Notes under the pieces: model-generated
What the model was told of the DNA's origin: nothing
The model's input: only the letters and a program-made list of their open reading frames with translations
Databases searched by the model: none
Program-made: the position numbers and the translations under genes
In this document: positions 35,562 to 43,616 of the stretch, one piece after another
Layout of the letters: each line of letters begins with the position of its first letter
How positions within the stretch are numbered: the stretch's first letter is position 1
Source: Pseudomonas sp. FP2309
Lineage (GTDB): Bacteria > Pseudomonadota > Gammaproteobacteria > Pseudomonadales > Pseudomonadaceae
Length of the DNA stretch: 64,000 nt
Reading direction: 5' to 3'
Assembly (NCBI RefSeq): GCF_030687575.1
Contig: NZ_CP117439.1
Coordinates: 2,471,501-2,535,500, forward strand

Positions 35562-36119
35562 ATGAGCAAGGTCTACACGATTGCCGTCCTGGTTGGCAGC
35601 TTGAGAAAAGAGTCGATCAACCGCAAAGTCGCGCTGGCATTGGCCGAACTGGCCCCCGCCAACCTGAAATTGAACATTGTCGAAATTGGCGATCTGCCGC
35701 TCTATAACGAAGACATCGACGGCGCTTCACCGCCGGCAGCCTACAGTACTTTCCGTCAGCAGGTGAGTTCATCCGACGCAGTGCTGTTCGTGACCCCGGA
35801 ATACAACCGCTCGGTACCGGCGCCGCTGAAGAATGCGATCGACGTGGGTTCGCGCCCTTACGGGCAAAGTGCCTGGAGCGCCAAGCCGGGCGCGATCATC
35901 AGCGTGTCGCCGGGTGCCATTGGCGGCTTTGGTGCCAACCACCACTTGCGCCAGTCCCTGGTGTTCTTGGATGTGTGGTGCATGCAGCAACCGGAAGCGT
36001 ACCTGGGCGGCGCGGGTAACGTGTTTGATGAGTCCGGCAAGCTGTCGGAAAAGACCAGGCCGTTTTTGCAGGCGTTCATCGATGCCTACGGGCAGTGGGT
36101 GGAAAAACACAAGGGCTGA
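35562..36119 (+). CDS. NADPH-dependent FMN reductase (ChrR/azoreductase-like)
   Basis: 185 aa flavodoxin-like fold. IAVLVGSLRKESINRKVA binds the FMN phosphate, DAVLFVTPEYNRSVPAPLKNAIDVGSRP is the family FMN/NADPH motif, and SVSPGAIGGFGANHHLRQ follows. Members reduce quinones, chromate or azo dyes by two-electron transfer and limit oxidative stress. A strong terminator follows. The promoter is probably within 35388-35540; the GGGAAAA before the ATG is a modest ribosome-binding site. Confidence 0.9.
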   Translation: MSKVYTIAVLVGSLRKESINRKVALALAELAPANLKLNIVEIGDLPLYNEDIDGASPPAAYSTFRQQVSSSDAVLFVTPEYNRSVPAPLKNAIDVGSRPYGQSAWSAKPGAIISVSPGAIGGFGANHHLRQSLVFLDVWCMQQPEAYLGGAGNVFDESGKLSEKTRPFLQAFIDAYGQWVEKHKG

Positions 36120-36135
36120 CCCTCGCCTATGCCAG

Positions 36136-36167
36136 ACCGTGGGAGCGGAGGTGCTCCCACGGTTTTT
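36136..36167 (+). terminator. rho-independent terminator
   Basis: ACCGTGGGAGC and GCTCCCACGGT form a perfect 11-bp stem followed by four or five T residues, 16 nt after the FMN reductase stop. It lies between two convergent genes and may also stop transcripts from the poxB side. Confidence 0.9.
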
Positions 36168-36171
36168 CAGA

Positions 36172-37896
36172 TCAACGCAGCCAGTTCGTACGCGCCAGTT
36201 CGATCACCTCATCACCGCGCCCGCTCATTACCGCCTTGAGCATGTACAGGCTGAACCCCTTGGCCTGTTCCAGCTTGATGCTCGGCGGCATCACCAGTTC
36301 CTGGGTGGCGGTCACCACGTCCACCAGCACCGGCCCGTCATGGGCCAGGGCACGGCGCAACGCCGGTTCGAGGTCTTCGGATTGCTCCACCCGAATACCG
36401 AGGATGCCCATGGCATTGGACATGGCCGCGAAGTCCGGGTTTTTCAGCTCGGTGCCGGCATCCAGGTAACCTGCGGCCTTCATTTCCATGGCCACGAAGC
36501 CCAGGGATGAGTTATCGAACACAATGACTTTTACTGGCAGTTTCAGCTGTGCCAGAGAGATGAAGTCGCCCATCAACATCGCAAAACCGCCGTCGCCCGA
36601 CATGGAGATCACCTGCCGTCCCGGGAACGCCGCTTGCGCGCCGATGGCCTGGGGCATGGCGTTGGCCATGGAACCATGGTTGAACGAACCGATCAGGCGG
36701 CGTTTGCCGTTCATCTTCAAGTAACGCGCGGCCCACACCGTGGGCGAGCCGACATCGGCGGTAAAGATCGCATCCTCGTCCGCCAGCTCACTGAGCAAGC
36801 GCGCCACATACTGTGGATGGATCGGCCGGTTGGCTTTGGAGGGCTGCGCCAGATCATCGAGGCCTTGGCGGGCTTTTTCGTAGTGCTTGAGTGAGGTCTC
36901 CAGGAAGCTGCGGTCGGTCTTGCGCGTCAGGCGCGGCAGCAGGGCGTCGATGGTTTCGCTCACGTCGGCGGCGATGCCCAGGTCCAGCGTGGCGCGACGC
37001 CCCAGCGCCTGCGGGTTGCGGTCAACCTGGATGATCTTGGCGTCGGTGGGGTAAAACTGACGATAGGGGAAGTCGGTACCGAGCATGATCAGCGTGTCGC
37101 AATCGAGCATGGCGTGGTAGCCGGAGCTGAAGCCGATCAGGCCGGTCATGCCCACGTCGAACGGGTTGTCCCATTCCACATGTTCCTTGCCGCGCAGCGC
37201 GTGCACCACGGGCGCGCCGAGCGCATCGGCCAGGGCCACCACCTGCGCGTGGGCACCGGCGCAACCGCTGCCGCACAGCAGGGTGACTTTCTCGCTGCTC
37301 TTGAGGATTTCGCTCAACAGCTCAAGATCGGCTTGCGCCGGTAGCGTGCGCGGCGCGTGCAGGGCCGGCCAGGGCTTGAGCGTTTTTTCAACTTCCAGCA
37401 GCGACACGTCCCCTGGAATCACCACCACCGCCACGCCGCGATTGAGGATCGCCGAGCGCATGGCGCGGTGCAGCACCTGAGGCATTTGTTCGGGGTTGGT
37501 CACCAGCTCGATAAAGTGGCTGCATTCCTTGAACAGTTCCTGGGGGTGGGTTTCCTGGAAGTAGTTGAGGCCGATCTCCGAGGACGGAATCTGCGCGGCA
37601 ATTGCCAGTACCGGCACATGGTTGCGATGGCAGTCGAACAAGCCATTGATCAGGTGCAGGTTGCCCGGCCCGCAACTGCCGGCGCACACCGTCAGCTCGC
37701 CAGTGGCGGCCGCTTCGGCTCCGGCGGCGAAGGCGGCGACTTCTTCGTGGCGCACATGCATCCACTCGATGCTGTCCATGCTGCGCAACGCGTCGGTGAG
37801 GCCATTGAGGCTGTCGCCGGTCAAGCCCCAGATGCGCTTGATGCCCGCCTGTTCAAGGGTGGTCGCCAGTTGTTGAGCCAGGTTGATTTTCGCCAT
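36172..37896 (-). CDS. poxB: pyruvate oxidase / pyruvate:ubiquinone oxidoreductase
   Basis: 574 aa ThDP- and FAD-dependent enzyme that converts pyruvate to acetate and CO2, passing electrons to ubiquinone at the membrane. Evidence: an N-terminal ThDP-binding half with the catalytic Glu in [30 protein letters not shown], a central FAD-binding region, the C-terminal ThDP motif [12 protein letters not shown]...NSS, and the C-terminal segment that in E. coli PoxB contacts lipid. Start at 37896 (GGAGTG upstream). Single gene, leftward, followed by the terminator at 36136-36167. Confidence 0.92.
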   Translation of the reverse strand: MAKINLAQQLATTLEQAGIKRIWGLTGDSLNGLTDALRSMDSIEWMHVRHEEVAAFAAGAEAAATGELTVCAGSCGPGNLHLINGLFDCHRNHVPVLAIAAQIPSSEIGLNYFQETHPQELFKECSHFIELVTNPEQMPQVLHRAMRSAILNRGVAVVVIPGDVSLLEVEKTLKPWPALHAPRTLPAQADLELLSEILKSSEKVTLLCGSGCAGAHAQVVALADALGAPVVHALRGKEHVEWDNPFDVGMTGLIGFSSGYHAMLDCDTLIMLGTDFPYRQFYPTDAKIIQVDRNPQALGRRATLDLGIAADVSETIDALLPRLTRKTDRSFLETSLKHYEKARQGLDDLAQPSKANRPIHPQYVARLLSELADEDAIFTADVGSPTVWAARYLKMNGKRRLIGSFNHGSMANAMPQAIGAQAAFPGRQVISMSGDGGFAMLMGDFISLAQLKLPVKVIVFDNSSLGFVAMEMKAAGYLDAGTELKNPDFAAMSNAMGILGIRVEQSEDLEPALRRALAHDGPVLVDVVTATQELVMPPSIKLEQAKGFSLYMLKAVMSGRGDEVIELARTNWLR

Positions 37897-37973
37897 GAAG
37901 CACTCCAATCGTCAGTGATGTTAAAAACTGCTGATCAGTAGGGGACAGTTCGATCACGGCGAATGCTCCGTCT

Positions 37974-39206
37974 TTAATGTGAAGATTGCGTCATGGCCGC
38001 ACGGTATTGCCGGGTGCGTCGTGCGATGAACCATTGGTCACGCACCAGCGCCAGCCAGGGAGCGGTCTTGGCGTTGGGCAGGCGGCCACGGCTGAGGCGA
38101 CGCATCTGGTCACGCACCACAGCAAGGGTGGCGAGTGAGGCCAACGGTTTGCGCTTCCAGTCAATGGGTGCCAACTGCGGGTTGAGGTCGCGCCCGGCGC
38201 GCCAGTGTTTGATCAATTGCGGTTCCAGGGTCAAGGCCGTGGCAATGCCCGCCATGGCGATGCCGCTGTCGAGAACCTGCTGCACGACCGGCAGACGGCG
38301 TATGCCGCCGGTGACCATTACGGGCAGGGTGGCGATGCTGGCCATTTGCGCGGCAAATGCCAGGAAGTACGCCTCGCGGGCCAGGGTGCGGCCGTCCCGC
38401 GCTTCGCCTTGCATGGCCGGGGCTTCGTAGCTGCCGCCGGACAACTCCAGCAGGTCGATGGGCAGCGCGTTGAGCATTTCGACCACCGCCTGCGAGTCGG
38501 TTTCATCAAAACCGCCGCGCTGGAAATCCGCCGAATTGAGTTTGACCGATACGCAAAACGACGGGCTGACGCTGGCGCGCACGGCGCGGATGACCTCCAG
38601 CAAGAGGCGTGCGCGGTTTTCCAGGGGGCCGCCCCAGCGGTCGGTGCGCCTGTTGCTCAGGGGTGACAGAAACTGGCTGAGCAGATAGCCATGGGCACCG
38701 TGGATTTGTACACCGGTGAAGCCCGACTTCTCGGCCAGGCGCGCACCGGTGGCGAAGCGCTGGATCACCTCCTGGATATCGTCTTCGCGCATGGCCTTGG
38801 GCTTGGCGAACATCTTGGAAAATCCGCCCAGGTCCAGGGCAACGGCCGAGGGCGCCACTGCTTGCTGACCCAGGTTGGCCATGGTCTGGCGTCCCGGATG
38901 GCTGAGCTGCATCCAGAAGTGCACGCCTTTGCCTCGGGCCACATCGGCCCATTCACGAAAGCTCTCCAAGTGCTGTTCGTCTTCCAGGACTACGCCGCCG
39001 GGGCCGGTCATGGCGCGGCGGTCGATCATCACGTTTCCGGTGATCAGCAGGCCGGGTTCACCTTCGGCCCACGTCCTGTACAACTGCTTGAGCGCACGGG
39101 AAGGCGCCTGATCAAGGTCCGCCATGTTTTCTTCCATCGCCGCCTTGGCGATGCGATTGGCGATGACTTGGCCATTGGGCAGTTGCAGGGCTTCAAAAGG
39201 TGACAT
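37974..39206 (-). CDS. NADH:flavin oxidoreductase, old yellow enzyme family
   Basis: 410 aa FMN-dependent TIM-barrel enzyme. Landmarks: PNGQVIANRIAKAAM near the N-terminus, the active-site/FMN segment GVQIHGAHGYLLSQFLSPLSNRRTDRWGG, and VMVTGGIRR binding the FMN phosphate. Members reduce activated C=C bonds or nitro compounds and quinones. AGGAGT precedes the ATG. It is divergent from a MerR regulator and its promoter (39235-39265) has the MerR-type 19-bp spacer, so it is almost certainly activated by that regulator in response to a reactive compound. Confidence 0.9.
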   Translation of the reverse strand: MSPFEALQLPNGQVIANRIAKAAMEENMADLDQAPSRALKQLYRTWAEGEPGLLITGNVMIDRRAMTGPGGVVLEDEQHLESFREWADVARGKGVHFWMQLSHPGRQTMANLGQQAVAPSAVALDLGGFSKMFAKPKAMREDDIQEVIQRFATGARLAEKSGFTGVQIHGAHGYLLSQFLSPLSNRRTDRWGGPLENRARLLLEVIRAVRASVSPSFCVSVKLNSADFQRGGFDETDSQAVVEMLNALPIDLLELSGGSYEAPAMQGEARDGRTLAREAYFLAFAAQMASIATLPVMVTGGIRRLPVVQQVLDSGIAMAGIATALTLEPQLIKHWRAGRDLNPQLAPIDWKRKPLASLATLAVVRDQMRRLSRGRLPNAKTAPWLALVRDQWFIARRTRQYRAAMTQSSH

Positions 39207-39234
39207 GGATTGACTCCTGAGCGGGGGAGGCCTC

Positions 39235-39265
39235 AGGCTAGGCTTAAAGTTAACTTTAATGTCAA
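39235..39265 (-). promoter_or_regulatory. MerR-type promoter and operator of the old-yellow-enzyme gene
   Basis: Reading leftward: TTGACA (-35), a 19-nt spacer, then TAGCCT (-10). The spacer holds the perfect 16-bp palindrome TTAAAGTTAACTTTAA (39244-39259). A 19-bp spacer with a central dyad is the hallmark of promoters that need a MerR protein to untwist the DNA. The divergent MerR gene begins 7 bp from the -35 box, so the protein probably also controls itself. Confidence 0.85.
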
Positions 39266-39271
39266 GCGGGA

Positions 39272-39682
39272 ATGGCGATGAATATTGGTGAGCTGGCAAA
39301 ACAGAGCGGGTTGGCGGCGTCGCGTATCCGCTTTTATGAGGCCCAAGGGCTGATCAACCAGGTCGAGCGTATGCCCAACGGCTATCGGCGTTACGCACCT
39401 GAGGCCTTGCAGATCCTGCAATTGATTCAAAGCGCGCAACAGGCGGGGTTCAGCCTGCAGGAGCTCAAGGCGTTGATGCCGGCGCCAGGCGAGCACAAAC
39501 GCGAAGAGCTGATCGCCGCGCTGGAGCGTAAGGTGGCGCAGATCGAAGCGATGCAGGCACAACTGGCCCATAACAAGGCGCAGTTATTGAGCGTGATTGA
39601 CGCGGTGCGGGCGCAGCCTGAAGGCGTGCCGTGCTCCGCGGGACAGAAGCAGGTGTTGGCTTCGATTAAAATCCAGGCGTAA
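39272..39682 (+). CDS. MerR family transcriptional regulator
   Basis: 136 aa. N-terminal winged HTH with the MerR signature (IGELAKQSGLAASRIRFYEAQGLI), then NGYRRYAPEALQIL and a long dimerisation coiled coil (residues about 75-115). The C-terminal tail has one Cys (VPCSAGQ) that might sense electrophiles. A second ATG at 39278 is an equally possible start. The stop codon runs into the A-tract of the following terminator. Predicted to activate the divergent FMN oxidoreductase gene. Confidence 0.9.
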   Translation: MAMNIGELAKQSGLAASRIRFYEAQGLINQVERMPNGYRRYAPEALQILQLIQSAQQAGFSLQELKALMPAPGEHKREELIAALERKVAQIEAMQAQLAHNKAQLLSVIDAVRAQPEGVPCSAGQKQVLASIKIQA

Positions 39683-39709
39683 AAAAGCCCTGGCATGCCA
39701 GGGCTTTTT
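39681..39709. terminator. bidirectional rho-independent terminator
   Basis: Perfect palindrome GCCCTGGCATGCCAGGGC flanked by AAAAAA on the left and TTTTT on the right, so it can act in both directions. It separates the convergent MerR and DUF934 genes. Confidence 0.92.
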
Positions 39710-39722
39710 CAGACGCCGGGGC

Positions 39723-40217
39723 TTAGCGACGACGGAACAGCGGCAGCGGTTCGTCCGTTGCCGCCTGGTACGTCACCGAGAAGTCCTTGAGGCTTTCGAG
39801 TGCTTCATACGGATCTTTGTCGGCGCGCAAGGCAAAGGCATCGAACCCACAGCGATGCAGATAGAACAACTGGTCGCGCAGCACGTCACCAATGGCGCGC
39901 AACTCGCCTTTGTAGCCGTAGCGGTCACGCAGCAGGCGTGCGTTGGAGTAGTTGCGCCCGTCGGTGAAGGCCGGGAAGTTCAGAGCGATGACCTGGAAGT
40001 GCGCCACGTCTTCGCCAATTTCTTCAGCTTCTTCATCCGCGTCGAGCCACACACCCAGGCCGCCATCCCGGGCCTTGAGGGCGTGGGCGTGTTCGCGCCA
40101 CAGCGCCAGCGGCACGATCAGGTCGTCGCAATTGGAGATGCCATCGAAGCTCGCGTCCTTGGGCAGCAGGTGCCAGGTTTCGTCGACGATTTCGTTGTTC
40201 TTAATGATTCGCTGCAT
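39723..40217 (-). CDS. DUF934 domain protein, sulfite-reduction partner of CysI
   Basis: 164 aa. The C-terminal part (FQVIALNFPAFTDGRNYSNARLLRDRYGYKGELRAIGDVLRDQLFYLHRCGFDAF in pattern) is the DUF934 signature. AAGGAGCG precedes the ATG and the start overlaps the 3' end of cysI by 17 bp, so the two are translationally coupled. DUF934 genes regularly follow cysI in bacteria lacking a CysJ flavoprotein; an electron-transfer or assembly role is likely but unproven. Confidence 0.85.
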   Translation of the reverse strand: MQRIIKNNEIVDETWHLLPKDASFDGISNCDDLIVPLALWREHAHALKARDGGLGVWLDADEEAEEIGEDVAHFQVIALNFPAFTDGRNYSNARLLRDRYGYKGELRAIGDVLRDQLFYLHRCGFDAFALRADKDPYEALESLKDFSVTYQAATDEPLPLFRRR

Positions 40218-41859
40218 AGACGCGCTCCTTGAACAGGTCAATGCCGATGCGCTGATAGGTGTCGATGAAACGCTCATCTTCGGTGCGCTGTTCGATGTAC
40301 ACATCGATCAGTTTGCCGATCACCTCCGGCATGGCTTCCTGGGCGAAGGACGGGCCGAGGATCTTGCCCAGGCTCGCATCGCGGCTGGCGCTGCCACCCA
40401 GGGACACTTGGTAGAATTCTTCGCCTTTCTTGTCCACGCCCAGAATGCCGATGTGGCCGACGTGGTGGTGACCACAGGCGTTCATGCAACCGGAAATGTT
40501 CAGGTCCAGCTCGCCGATATCGAACAGGTAGTCCAGGTCGTCGAAACGGCGTTGGATCGATTCGGCAATAGGGATCGACTTGGCGTTGGCCAGGGAGCAG
40601 AAGTCGCCACCCGGGCAGCAGATGATGTCGGTCAGCAGGCCGATGTTCGGCGTGGCGAAACCACCTTCGCGCAGCTCGCCCCACAAGGTGAACAGTTGGT
40701 TCTGCTCCACGTCCGCGAGAATGATGTTCTGCTCGTGGGACGTGCGCAGTTGACCGAAGCTGTAGCGCTCGGCCAGGTCGGCGACGGCGTCCAGTTGCTT
40801 GTCGGTGATATCGCCAGGGGCAACACCGGTGGGCTTGAGCGACAGGGTCACAGCCACATAGCCCGGCTTTTTGTGCGCCAGGGTATTGCGGGTGCGCCAG
40901 CGGGCGAAGCCTGGGTGCTGCGCGTCGAGTGCCGCCAGTTCCGCGTCCTGATTGCTCAGGGCCTTGTACTCGGGATCGACGAAGTGCTTGGCCACGCGAT
41001 GCACTTCGGCTTCGGTCAGGGTGGTCTGGCCGCCACGCAGGTGTTCCATTTCGGCGTCGACTTTCTGGGCGAACACCTCGGGGGTCAGTGCTTTTACCAG
41101 GATCTTGATCCGGGCCTTGTACTTGTTGTCACGACGGCCATAGCGGTTGTAGACCCGCAGGATGGCGTCAAGGTAGCTCAACAGGTCCTGCCACGGCAGG
41201 AACTCGTTGATAAACGCGCCCACCACCGGTGTACGGCCCAGGCCGCCGCCGACCAGTACACGAAAGCCCAGTTCGCCGGCGGCGTTGTACACCGGCTCCA
41301 GGCCGATGTCGTGCACTTCGATCGCTGCACGGTCCGAGGTCGAGCCATTGACGGCGATCTTGAACTTGCGCGGCAGGTAGGCGAATTCCGGGTGGAAGGT
41401 GGTCCATTGACGGATGATTTCGCACCAGGGGCGTGGGTCGATCAGTTCGTCGGCAGCGACGCCGGCGAATTGGTCGGTGGTCACGTTGCGCAGGCAGTTA
41501 CCGCTGGTCTGAATGGCGTGCATTTGCACGGTGGCCAATTCAGCCAGAATGTCCGGCACATCTTCCAGGGCTGGCCAGTTGAACTGCACGTTCTGGCGCG
41601 TACTGATGTGGGCATAGCCTTTGTCGAAGTCGCGGGCAATCTTGGCCATCATGCGCGTCTGGCGCGAAGTCAGTTGGCCATAAGGCACTGCCACCCGCAG
41701 CATCGGCGCAAAGCGCTGAACATACAGGCCATTTTGCAGGCGCAGAGGGCGGAACTCTTCTTCGCTCAGTTCACCTGCTAAGTAGCGTCGGGTCTGATCA
41801 CGGAACTGCTTGACGCGGTCCTCGATGATGCGCTGATCGTATTCGTCGTATACGTACAT
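40201..41859 (-). CDS. cysI: nitrite/sulfite reductase, hemoprotein subunit
   Basis: 552 aa siroheme/[4Fe-4S] enzyme that reduces sulfite to sulfide for cysteine synthesis. N-terminal MYVYDEYDQRIIEDRVKQF; two ferredoxin-like and two siroheme/Fe-S half domains. The cluster cysteines are visible in CCPGGDFCSLANAKSIP and NISGCMNACGHHHVGHIG. AGGACC lies before the ATG at 41859; the open frame upstream to 41946 is not conserved. Upstream there is an imperfect ATAACC/GGTTAT inverted repeat (41970-41999) that might be a CysB-type site. Confidence 0.93.
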   Translation of the reverse strand: MYVYDEYDQRIIEDRVKQFRDQTRRYLAGELSEEEFRPLRLQNGLYVQRFAPMLRVAVPYGQLTSRQTRMMAKIARDFDKGYAHISTRQNVQFNWPALEDVPDILAELATVQMHAIQTSGNCLRNVTTDQFAGVAADELIDPRPWCEIIRQWTTFHPEFAYLPRKFKIAVNGSTSDRAAIEVHDIGLEPVYNAAGELGFRVLVGGGLGRTPVVGAFINEFLPWQDLLSYLDAILRVYNRYGRRDNKYKARIKILVKALTPEVFAQKVDAEMEHLRGGQTTLTEAEVHRVAKHFVDPEYKALSNQDAELAALDAQHPGFARWRTRNTLAHKKPGYVAVTLSLKPTGVAPGDITDKQLDAVADLAERYSFGQLRTSHEQNIILADVEQNQLFTLWGELREGGFATPNIGLLTDIICCPGGDFCSLANAKSIPIAESIQRRFDDLDYLFDIGELDLNISGCMNACGHHHVGHIGILGVDKKGEEFYQVSLGGSASRDASLGKILGPSFAQEAMPEVIGKLIDVYIEQRTEDERFIDTYQRIGIDLFKERVYAANH

Positions 41860-42092
41860 ATAGGTCCTGTTCTCGGCAAATCTGCGCGCACGGCCGCGCA
41901 CTCCCAACGGAGCCGGCGCACGATACCAGTTTGCGTTTATGCGCAAAAGTGATGTTTGAGTATATGCAAATAACCAAAATGACTAATGAGAACGGTTATC
42001 GGAGTAACCACATTTGTCATGCGGGCAATCCTGGACTTTACTGTGCTCGTGTCTTTGTGCAATCACCTATAAAACCGACAAGAGGCGATGCG

Positions 42093-42206
42093 ATGAGCAA
42101 TCCGACAAAAGCCCGTAAACCCGACAGTACCGTGGACGCCTGGGCCATTCTGTTTTTGATTATCCTGGTGGTCGGCACAGCCGTGTTCTGGGTCAGCCAT
42201 CAATAA
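42093..42206 (+). CDS. 37-aa single-helix membrane protein
   Basis: A polar, basic N-terminus (MSNPTKARKPDSTVD) is followed by one transmembrane helix (WAILFLIILVVGTAVFWVS) and a two-residue tail. AGAGGCG precedes the ATG. Codon use and the charge pattern (positive inside) look real. It is divergent from cysI and sits before the binding-protein gene. Function unknown; tiny single-helix proteins often modify larger membrane complexes. Confidence 0.6.
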   Translation: MSNPTKARKPDSTVDAWAILFLIILVVGTAVFWVSHQ

Positions 42207-42281
42207 AGGACTTTGATTGAGCCTCGATTGGTTGTCTGACTGCCATTATCATGGCGGCCAATTTTCAAGGCTCAAACAACC

Positions 42282-43349
42282 ATGCTGAAGGTCTTGCTGA
42301 CGTGCGTGTGTGCACTGGGGATGACGTATGGCGCCATTGCCCATGCGACCTCGGTGCTCTTTCTCAATCCCGGCATGTCGACGGAAACCTTCTGGGTCAG
42401 CTATACGCAGTTCATGCAGGCCGCCGCCAGGGACCTCGGCCTTGACCTGCGTGTGCGTTATTCCGAGCGCGACAGTCAAAACACCCTGATACAGGCGCGC
42501 GAGGCGCTGCAAGGCCGCCAGCGTCCCGATTACCTGGTGGTGGCCAATGAGCAATACGTAGCGCCGCAGATCCTGCGCATGGCCCAGGGCAGCGGGGTCA
42601 GGCTGCTGTTGGTGAACAGCGCGCTGACCCCTGACCAGACGCAGGTGCTGGGCGCCCGCAGCGGCATCGATGTGATCGGCGCGCTGGTCGCCGATGATGA
42701 ACAGGCCGGCTACCTGATGCTCATTGATATGTTGCGTCAGCACGGCCCCGTTGCGCCGGGCGACACCCTTGATCTGCTGGCGTTTTCCGGTATCAAGACC
42801 ACCCCGGTCGCGCAACTGCGTGAGCAAGGCATGCGCCGAGCCCTGGCCGAGCATCCCGAGGTGCGCCTGCGTCAGTTGGTCTACGGGGAGTGGAGCCGTG
42901 CGCGCGCTTTGGAGCAGGCAACCCTGCTGTTCAAGCGCTATCCGCACACTGCGCTGGTGTGGTCGGCCAATGATCAGATGGCACTGGGCGCCATGCAGGC
43001 GCTTCAGGACAGCGGCCGAACACCGGGCAAGGACACGCTGTTCAGCGCCGTTAACAGCTCGCCCGAGATCCTTGAGGCGCGCCTGGATGGGCGCTTGTCG
43101 AGCCTGGTCACCGGGCATTTTACCGTGGGTGGGTGGGCCATGGTGCTGATCCATGATGATGCCAAGGGTCTGGATATCGGCGCCCACGGTGGGCGCGACC
43201 GCCCGCGGGCGTTATTCCAGTTGATCAATCCATCCCAGGCGCGTCGCTTACTGGGGCCGCCCCCAGCGGTGAACTTTCGCGCGTTGTCCGCCCAAGGCAA
43301 GCCGGCATCCTACCGTTATCCCTTCAGCCTAAGTCTGCTGCTGCGCTAG
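42282..43349 (+). CDS. periplasmic sugar-type substrate-binding protein
   Basis: 355 aa. Signal peptide (residues 1-22, ending near AHA). The mature part follows the periplasmic-binding-protein/LacI fold: SVLFLNPGMSTETFWVSYTQFMQAAARDLG at the start, then TALVWSANDQMALGAMQAL and GHFTVGGWAMVLIHD. No ABC permease or ATPase gene is adjacent, so it may feed a sensor (as in some LuxQ/GGDEF-linked systems) or be an orphan. Ligand unknown. Its stop overlaps that of the convergent DUF2970 gene by 4 bp. Confidence 0.82.
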   Translation: MLKVLLTCVCALGMTYGAIAHATSVLFLNPGMSTETFWVSYTQFMQAAARDLGLDLRVRYSERDSQNTLIQAREALQGRQRPDYLVVANEQYVAPQILRMAQGSGVRLLLVNSALTPDQTQVLGARSGIDVIGALVADDEQAGYLMLIDMLRQHGPVAPGDTLDLLAFSGIKTTPVAQLREQGMRRALAEHPEVRLRQLVYGEWSRARALEQATLLFKRYPHTALVWSANDQMALGAMQALQDSGRTPGKDTLFSAVNSSPEILEARLDGRLSSLVTGHFTVGGWAMVLIHDDAKGLDIGAHGGRDRPRALFQLINPSQARRLLGPPPAVNFRALSAQGKPASYRYPFSLSLLLR

Positions 43350-43564
43350 ACGCCGGCCAGGTGCAGCACCAGCTTGACGATGCCGAACAGCGTCAAGGCA
43401 AATACCAGCGTGAACAGGACGCCCAGGATCACAAAGTGACTGGGCTTGCCGTGGGTGAAGTCGCGGGCGCGGTTCTTGCCGCTTTGCACGCCAAAGGCGG
43501 CGGCCACCACGCTGTGCAGCATCTGCCAGAAACTCGGTGGCTTGTTGTTGGCTGGATCGTCCAT
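43346..43564 (-). CDS. DUF2970 small membrane protein
   Basis: 72 aa. A soluble basic N-terminal half with the DUF2970 core (FWQMLHSVVAAAFGVQS) and a C-terminal transmembrane helix (FVILGVLFTLVFALTLFGIVKLVLHLA in pattern). Its Shine-Dalgarno (GAGGGA) is buried in a hairpin formed with sequence just after the metH stop, see 43567-43594. It follows metH on the same strand with a 52-bp gap. Function unknown. Confidence 0.82.
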   Translation of the reverse strand: MDDPANNKPPSFWQMLHSVVAAAFGVQSGKNRARDFTHGKPSHFVILGVLFTLVFALTLFGIVKLVLHLAGV

Positions 43565-43566
43565 AG

Positions 43567-43594
43567 GTCCCTCGACACCCGGTGTGTGAGGGAC
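43567..43594 (-). promoter_or_regulatory. hairpin enclosing the DUF2970 ribosome-binding site
   Basis: On the leftward transcript, GTCCCTC (43594-43588) pairs perfectly with GAGGGAC (43573-43567), which contains the Shine-Dalgarno of the gene starting at 43564. Inner bases ACAC/GTGT can extend the stem. The arrangement would mask the translation start unless melted or displaced. Confidence 0.5.
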
Positions 43595-43616
43595 AGCATA
43601 GACAATCGCGCCGAGC

